From the NCBI GenBank assembly GCA_946886805.1, contig CAMPJM010000138.1, positions 1 through 9,093 of the forward strand: 9,093 nt of DNA, in the 5' to 3' direction. Shown piece after piece: positions 6,360 to 9,093 of this stretch (the stretch's first letter is position 1; every line of letters begins with the position of its first letter). The DNA comes from an uncultured Flammeovirgaceae bacterium. GTDB taxonomy: Bacteria; Bacteroidota; Bacteroidia; Cytophagales; Cyclobacteriaceae. A program made the position numbers and the translations under genes. The notes below the pieces were generated by a model that was not told where the DNA came from, searched no databases, and worked only from the letters and a program-made list of their open reading frames with translations.

Positions 6360-7214
6360 CTAAATCCTGTCAAGAATCTTTTTAATAAGGGAATCAATAA
6401 TCTTATCGGGATTTTTGGCAAATTCATTCGTAATCCGATTTGCAATAATAGCATTGACACTTAAGATCTCATGATCCAGTAACCTTCCGAAAGCATAATA
6501 GCCAGCGGTTTCCATTTCAAAGTTGGTCAACCAAAAATCCTGATCATGGAAATAATTTAAGTTTTCAATAATCTTAGGAAAGGCAAGATCGAGTCGCAGC
6601 TTCCTGCCTTGAGGGCCGTAAAATCCGGGGCAAGTTACAGTGTTCCCTCCTATCATATCAAAGGCAAATTTCTTCCTTAAAGAAGAAGAGCCGCTGACAC
6701 AATAAGGTTGAAATGGGATGCCTAGGGTTTCTTTGAGGTTATTACTTATGGAAAGCTCGAAATTAGATTGTTGGAGCTTATAAAAATACATTAAAGAATC
6801 CAGCCCGATAGCATAATCGGAAACAAGATGGCTTCCAATTGGAACATCCAACTGAAGACTTCCTGAGGTTCCTATTCTAATAATTTTTAGCTTCCTTTTT
6901 TCCGGTTTGATTTCCCTGGTGTCGAAATTAATATTGGCAAGGGCATCCAATTCGTTCAGTAGAATTTCGACATTTTCTGTGCCCATGCCAGAACTGATAA
7001 CGGTAATTCTTTTCCCTTTGTACTTGCCTATATGGGTAATAAACTCCCGTTTGTTCATTTCAAAGTCTATATCATCAAAATATTGGCTGATTTTATAAAC
7101 TCTTCCGGGATCGCCCACGGTCAAGATCACATCTGATAAATGCTCTGGTTTCAGATTAAGGTGATAGATGCTTTGGTCTTTATTTAAGATCAATTCTGAT
7201 TCAGGGATTTGCAC
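6360..7214 (-). CDS. Uridine phosphorylase / nucleoside phosphorylase
   Basis: This 284-residue cytosolic enzyme of the PNP/UDP family is expected to split uridine with phosphate into uracil and ribose-1-phosphate for pyrimidine salvage. Visible family motifs are GDPGRV (34-39, phosphate-binding loop), ISSGMGTEN (73-81), GTSGSLQ (115-121), the PGFYGPQGRKLR segment (196-207) whose Gln/Arg suit uracil binding, and NFEMETAGYYAFG (231-243) with the ribose-binding Glu-Met-Glu. The start is a GTG at 7214. The frame is open upstream but offers no ATG before a stop, and MQIPESELILNKDQSIYHLNL is the expected beginning of this family in Bacteroidota. The specific substrate is inferred from the motif set; a broader pyrimidine-nucleoside specificity is possible. 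The gene lies 194 bp upstream of twin B on the same strand, with no convincing terminator between them, so some read-through is possible. There is no functional link to the signalling genes. Confidence 0.88.
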   Translation of the reverse strand: MQIPESELILNKDQSIYHLNLKPEHLSDVILTVGDPGRVYKISQYFDDIDFEMNKREFITHIGKYKGKRITVISSGMGTENVEILLNELDALANINFDTREIKPEKRKLKIIRIGTSGSLQLDVPIGSHLVSDYAIGLDSLMYFYKLQQSNFELSISNNLKETLGIPFQPYCVSGSSSLRKKFAFDMIGGNTVTCPGFYGPQGRKLRLDLAFPKIIENLNYFHDQDFWLTNFEMETAGYYAFGRLLDHEILSVNAIIANRITNEFAKNPDKIIDSLIKKILDRI

Positions 7215-7275
7215 GTTTGGGGATTTAAAGTGATTGGCTGGTAAATGAGGTACTCGAGCAATTTTATGCAGATAC

Positions 7276-7556
7276 TTATTTTTTCAACCTATTATCAAGA
7301 ACATTTACAATTAATAACTTTTCGGAATCAGCTTTATATAATATGGTTGTGCGTCTGTAAAGTACTATTCCCCTTATATTTTCATCTTGATTCTGAACGT
7401 TCCCATCTTCGGGAATTTTGTAAGGAGATTTATTAAGTCACCTACTCTTTTCTCATATTCCTTTGCTGGTTTTTCTCCAAAGGAAGATTGAATGTAAAAA
7501 AGAATGTCTATGTAATTATTTAGCGAGCGTTTGGTCCACTCTATCTTTAGATCCAT
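7276..7556 (-). pseudogene. ParE/RelE-family toxin broken by a 1-nt frameshift
   Basis: The first 57 codons read as a ParE-type toxin (MDLKIEWTKRSLNNYIDILFYI, then LINLLTKFPKMGTFRIK). The frame then runs into a stop at 7374-7376 after three foreign codons (60 residues in all). One base shift at about 7383-7388 restores the rest of the family: DENIRGIVLYRRTTILYKAD followed by LLIVNVLDNRLKK and a stop at 7276-7278. The restored protein is 93 residues, the normal length for the family, and contains the C-terminal 'R..V..R...LY......L.I..V.D.R' strands that carry the toxic activity. The simplest repair is one extra G (AAG-GAT instead of AAGAT). ParE toxins poison gyrase and RelE homologues cleave mRNA; which applies here cannot be told. 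The start overlaps the antitoxin end by 10 nt, typical of such operons. As written, the toxin should be inactive; a sequencing error is the alternative. Confidence 0.85.
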
Positions 7557-7807
7557 CCAAGCTTAGCTCTTATTTCTTTCATTGCATCTTCATGGTCTAT
7601 TAGATTACCTTGAACCTGAGATTCCCGAATGCTTAACATAGTATCTTCTCTATCTTTTACAGATAAACTATTCCATATTTCTCCTCTCTCCGAATTTACG
7701 GCACTATCCAAGATTGAATATACCTGCTCTAAAAGCATATCATTATTTGTCTTTTGAAGGAGATTTATAATTTTTTCTTTTACTGAATGCTTCATAATGT
7801 ATATCAT
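7547..7807 (-). CDS. Antitoxin of the ParE/RelE-type module
   Basis: This small 86-residue protein is encoded directly upstream of, and overlapping by 10 nt, the toxin frame. The N-terminal half (KEKIINLLQKTNNDMLLEQVYSILDSA) is helical. The C-terminal half (DREDTMLSIRESQVQGNLIDHEDAMKEIRAKLGWI) has the 'I..S..Q...G...H.......I..K.GW' pattern of the toxin-wrapping tail seen in Bacteroidota ParE antitoxins. It should neutralise the toxin and may repress the operon. Two starts are possible: the ATG at 7807, which has an A-rich leader, or the in-frame ATG at 7795 (MKHSVKEK), which gives 82 residues. The frame is intact although the toxin is broken, which could mean recent decay, continued selection for a free antitoxin, or a sequencing error in the toxin. 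Confidence 0.75.
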   Translation of the reverse strand: MIYIMKHSVKEKIINLLQKTNNDMLLEQVYSILDSAVNSERGEIWNSLSVKDREDTMLSIRESQVQGNLIDHEDAMKEIRAKLGWI

Positions 7808-7859
7808 TTTTTAATAAAATACCTTGGTCGTTTGTTCTATTCAGTAAGGGCCAATTCGA

Positions 7860-7922
7860 TCAATACTCTTTTTCTGCGTTTTTTAATCGATCTATAAATT
7901 CTGAAAGCTCCTGCTTAATGCC
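7860..7922 (-). pseudogene. Possible gene-tail remnant between the antitoxin and trhO
   Basis: Within the 180-bp gap the minus strand holds an open stretch reading GIKQELSEFIDRLKNAEKEY then a stop (tga at 7860-7862). It has the charged helical composition of a real protein C-terminus and is preceded in frame by a stop with no start codon. It may be the leftover of a deleted gene, perhaps part of another small accessory module, or simply chance. The family is not recognised. The rest of the gap shows no assignable feature. Confidence 0.2.
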
Positions 7923-7987
7923 TCAGTCAGACTGGAGAGCTTAGTACATAAAGGCAACCCGTTATAATTAAAGATACGAAAGTTTGC

Positions 7988-8935
7988 TCACAAAGGCTTG
8001 CGTTTTAATCCTTTGTAAGGGTTATAACCGTTCAGCTTTTTGGGGTAATAACCCGTGCCGTCATAAATTCTTTTTTCAGCATGTTCTTTACAAGAAGCAG
8101 AACAAGCACCCTCCATTTCCCAACCACATTTTTCACACATCGGGATATGTGCATTACAATCATAATTCGAGCAATTCACCATTCTGTCTGATGGTTCTTT
8201 ACAAACATAGCACAAGGAGATCACCTTTGGATTAACTTTGTTAACTTCTGCTACGATCCTATTATCAAAAACATAGCATTTACCTTCAAAATCTTCGCCC
8301 CCTTCTTCTATCCCATATTTTATTATGCCACCATGTAACTGATAAACATCTTTAAAGCCCTGTTCCAATAAGTAAGCGCTTGCTTTTTCACATTTAATCC
8401 CACCCGTACAATAGGTGATAACCTTTTTATCCTTATGTTCTTCTATCTCCTTAATTTTAGAAGGAAAATCACGGAAATTTTCAATATCGAGGGTAATGGC
8501 ACCTTTAAATTTCCCTACTTCATGCTCATAATTCGACCTGACGTCAAGAATTATAACATCCTTAGTATCTTTCAATTTTTTGAATTCGGCAGGACTTAGA
8601 TGCTTCCCCGTCTTTTCTCTTGGATTGATTTCCTTCAGGCTTGAGTGGACAATTTCAGGTTTTACTCTGACATATAATTTTTGAAATGCGTGTGTTTCAC
8701 TTTCATCGATCTTAAAATCTATGTCTTTAAATCGGGCATCAGCTTTTAAATGCGCCATGTATTTTGCACAATCCGCCTTCAATCCGGAGACTGTTCCATT
8801 GAGACCTTCTTCTGCAACGATAATCCGACCCAAAAGATTATTCTCAAGGCAAAATAAATGATGCTCTTCTCTGAAAGCATCAGGATCTTCAATATGCGTA
8901 TAGCAATAGTAAAGTATTATATTATAGGGTTTCAT
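7988..8935 (-). CDS. trhO: tRNA uridine-34 hydroxylase TrhO (rhodanese family, YceA-like)
   Basis: This 315-residue cytosolic enzyme is of the UPF0176/YceA family. Characterised members use O2 to hydroxylate U34 in the tRNA anticodon to 5-hydroxyuridine, the first step to wobble modifications such as cmo5U/mo5U. The N-terminal acylphosphatase-like domain (about 1-95) contains GRIIVAEEGLNGTVSG. The rhodanese domain (about 110-215) shows LDVRSNYEHEVGKFKGA and the active-site loop YCTGGIKCEKAS with catalytic Cys176 and a second Cys182. The C-terminal tail is Cys-rich (Cys242, 245, 255, 260, 267, 270, 278, 282), the expected metal-binding-like region. The end GYYPKKLNGYNPYKGLKRKPL also fits the family. 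Length and motif order are normal. The ATG at 8935 begins at the conserved MKPYNIILYY. A palindromic repeat array lies just 12 bp upstream, so the promoter is either inside or beyond that array. The gene stands alone in its pathway here. Confidence 0.93.
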   Translation of the reverse strand: MKPYNIILYYCYTHIEDPDAFREEHHLFCLENNLLGRIIVAEEGLNGTVSGLKADCAKYMAHLKADARFKDIDFKIDESETHAFQKLYVRVKPEIVHSSLKEINPREKTGKHLSPAEFKKLKDTKDVIILDVRSNYEHEVGKFKGAITLDIENFRDFPSKIKEIEEHKDKKVITYCTGGIKCEKASAYLLEQGFKDVYQLHGGIIKYGIEEGGEDFEGKCYVFDNRIVAEVNKVNPKVISLCYVCKEPSDRMVNCSNYDCNAHIPMCEKCGWEMEGACSASCKEHAEKRIYDGTGYYPKKLNGYNPYKGLKRKPL

Positions 8936-8947
8936 AATTCAATATTC

Positions 8948-9035
8948 GTAGAGACAAGGCACGCCGTGGTCCTTATTTAAAGAGCCAGGGCATGCCTCGT
9001 CCATATTAAAAAGACAAGGCATGCCTTGTCTCTAC
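8948..9035. repeat. Three-unit palindromic repeat array (REP- or MITE-like)
   Basis: Three GC-rich imperfect palindromes of about 21 bp lie at 8951-8972, 8982-9002 and 9012-9032, separated by two 9-nt AT-rich spacers (period 30-31 bp). Unit 3 is a perfect 20-bp palindrome, AGACAAGGCATGCCTTGTCT (9012-9031). Units 1 and 2 have diverged (GGCACGCC and GGCATGCC cores). The outer ends are inverted repeats of each other: GTAGAGACAAGGCACGCC (8948-8965) against the complement of 9018-9035 matches at 17 of 18 positions. The core is very GC-rich compared with the surrounding DNA. Such GTAGAGAC...GTCTCTAC palindromes are typical dispersed REP-like elements that may be mobilised by REP-associated tyrosine transposases; no transposase is present here. 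The array occupies the space between trhO and the next upstream gene and would fold strongly in any transcript crossing it. Confidence 0.85.
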
Positions 9036-9040
9036 CGATT

Positions 9041-9093
9041 TTAAACTGTTTTAGCAGGGTTTCCAAATACTGTTTCATTATCCCTTACATCAG
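9041..9093 (-). CDS. C-terminal end of a hexapeptide-repeat acyltransferase (partial)
   Basis: On the minus strand the last 16 codons before the stop at 9041-9043 read DVRDNETVFGNPAKTV. The pattern 'D.PDN..V.GNPAK.' is the usual last coil of left-handed beta-helix (bacterial transferase hexapeptide) acetyltransferases such as NeuD/WbbJ-like sugar O- or N-acetyltransferases, where it closes the beta-helix near the acetyl-CoA site. The gene starts outside the window, so the substrate and full length are unknown. The stop lies 5 bp from the palindromic array, which could act as its 3' end. Confidence 0.6.
   Translation of the reverse strand, partial: DVRDNETVFGNPAKTV

Noticed and set aside
7245..7436. 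Plus-strand open frame over the toxin pseudogene and the gap before it
   Set aside because: It runs antisense to the restored ParE frame, which has clear family similarity; the frame itself has none.
7984..8235. Open frame of 83 codons on the plus strand opposite trhO
   Set aside because: It lies wholly inside the strongly supported trhO gene in antisense, has His/Pro/Asn-rich composition with no domain, and is explained by the codon use of trhO.
8948..9035. Three regularly spaced repeats as a CRISPR array
   Set aside because: The units are themselves full palindromes that differ from each other, the spacers are only 9 nt and AT-rich, and no cas gene is present.

Overview
The window looks like chromosomal DNA of a member of the Bacteroidota, most likely a flavobacterium. 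It is AT-rich, the starts lack strong Shine-Dalgarno sequences and are often preceded by A-rich leaders, and the uridine phosphorylase, the DUF2157-like membrane protein and the small MKK...AQ secreted proteins are of types common there. The lineage is inferred from gene content and composition only. No rRNA, tRNA, CRISPR array or intact insertion sequence is visible.

Left part (1-4878): the 3' part of a multi-pass membrane protein (DUF2157-like) is followed on the same strand by a large hybrid histidine kinase. The kinase carries a periplasmic sensor domain, HisKA, HATPase, receiver and Hpt. It runs tail-to-tail into an NtrC-type sigma-54-dependent response regulator on the minus strand, and the two stop codons overlap by 4 bp. 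The kinase ends in an Hpt domain and so needs a separate receiver protein as final acceptor. The adjacent regulator, with an intact receiver Asp, is the obvious candidate.

Middle (4879-6359): immediately upstream of the regulator lie two tandem, paralogous, acidic secreted proteins of about 120 residues (PepSY-like beta fold suspected), both on the minus strand. Each has its own downstream hairpin terminator. Both are preceded at nearly the same distance by the same element, TGGCATG-N4-TTCTT, which resembles a -24/-12 (sigma-54) promoter with a non-canonical -12 box. The working hypothesis is a local envelope signalling module: hybrid kinase, then sigma-54 activator, then duplicated secreted proteins.

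Right part (6360-9093), minus strand throughout: a uridine phosphorylase with a GTG start; a ParE/RelE-type toxin gene broken by a 1-nt frameshift next to an intact antitoxin gene; a probable gene-tail remnant; trhO (rhodanese-type tRNA U34 hydroxylase); a three-unit palindromic repeat array (REP- or MITE-like) 12 bp before the trhO start codon; and, at the edge, the last 16 codons of a hexapeptide-repeat acyltransferase.
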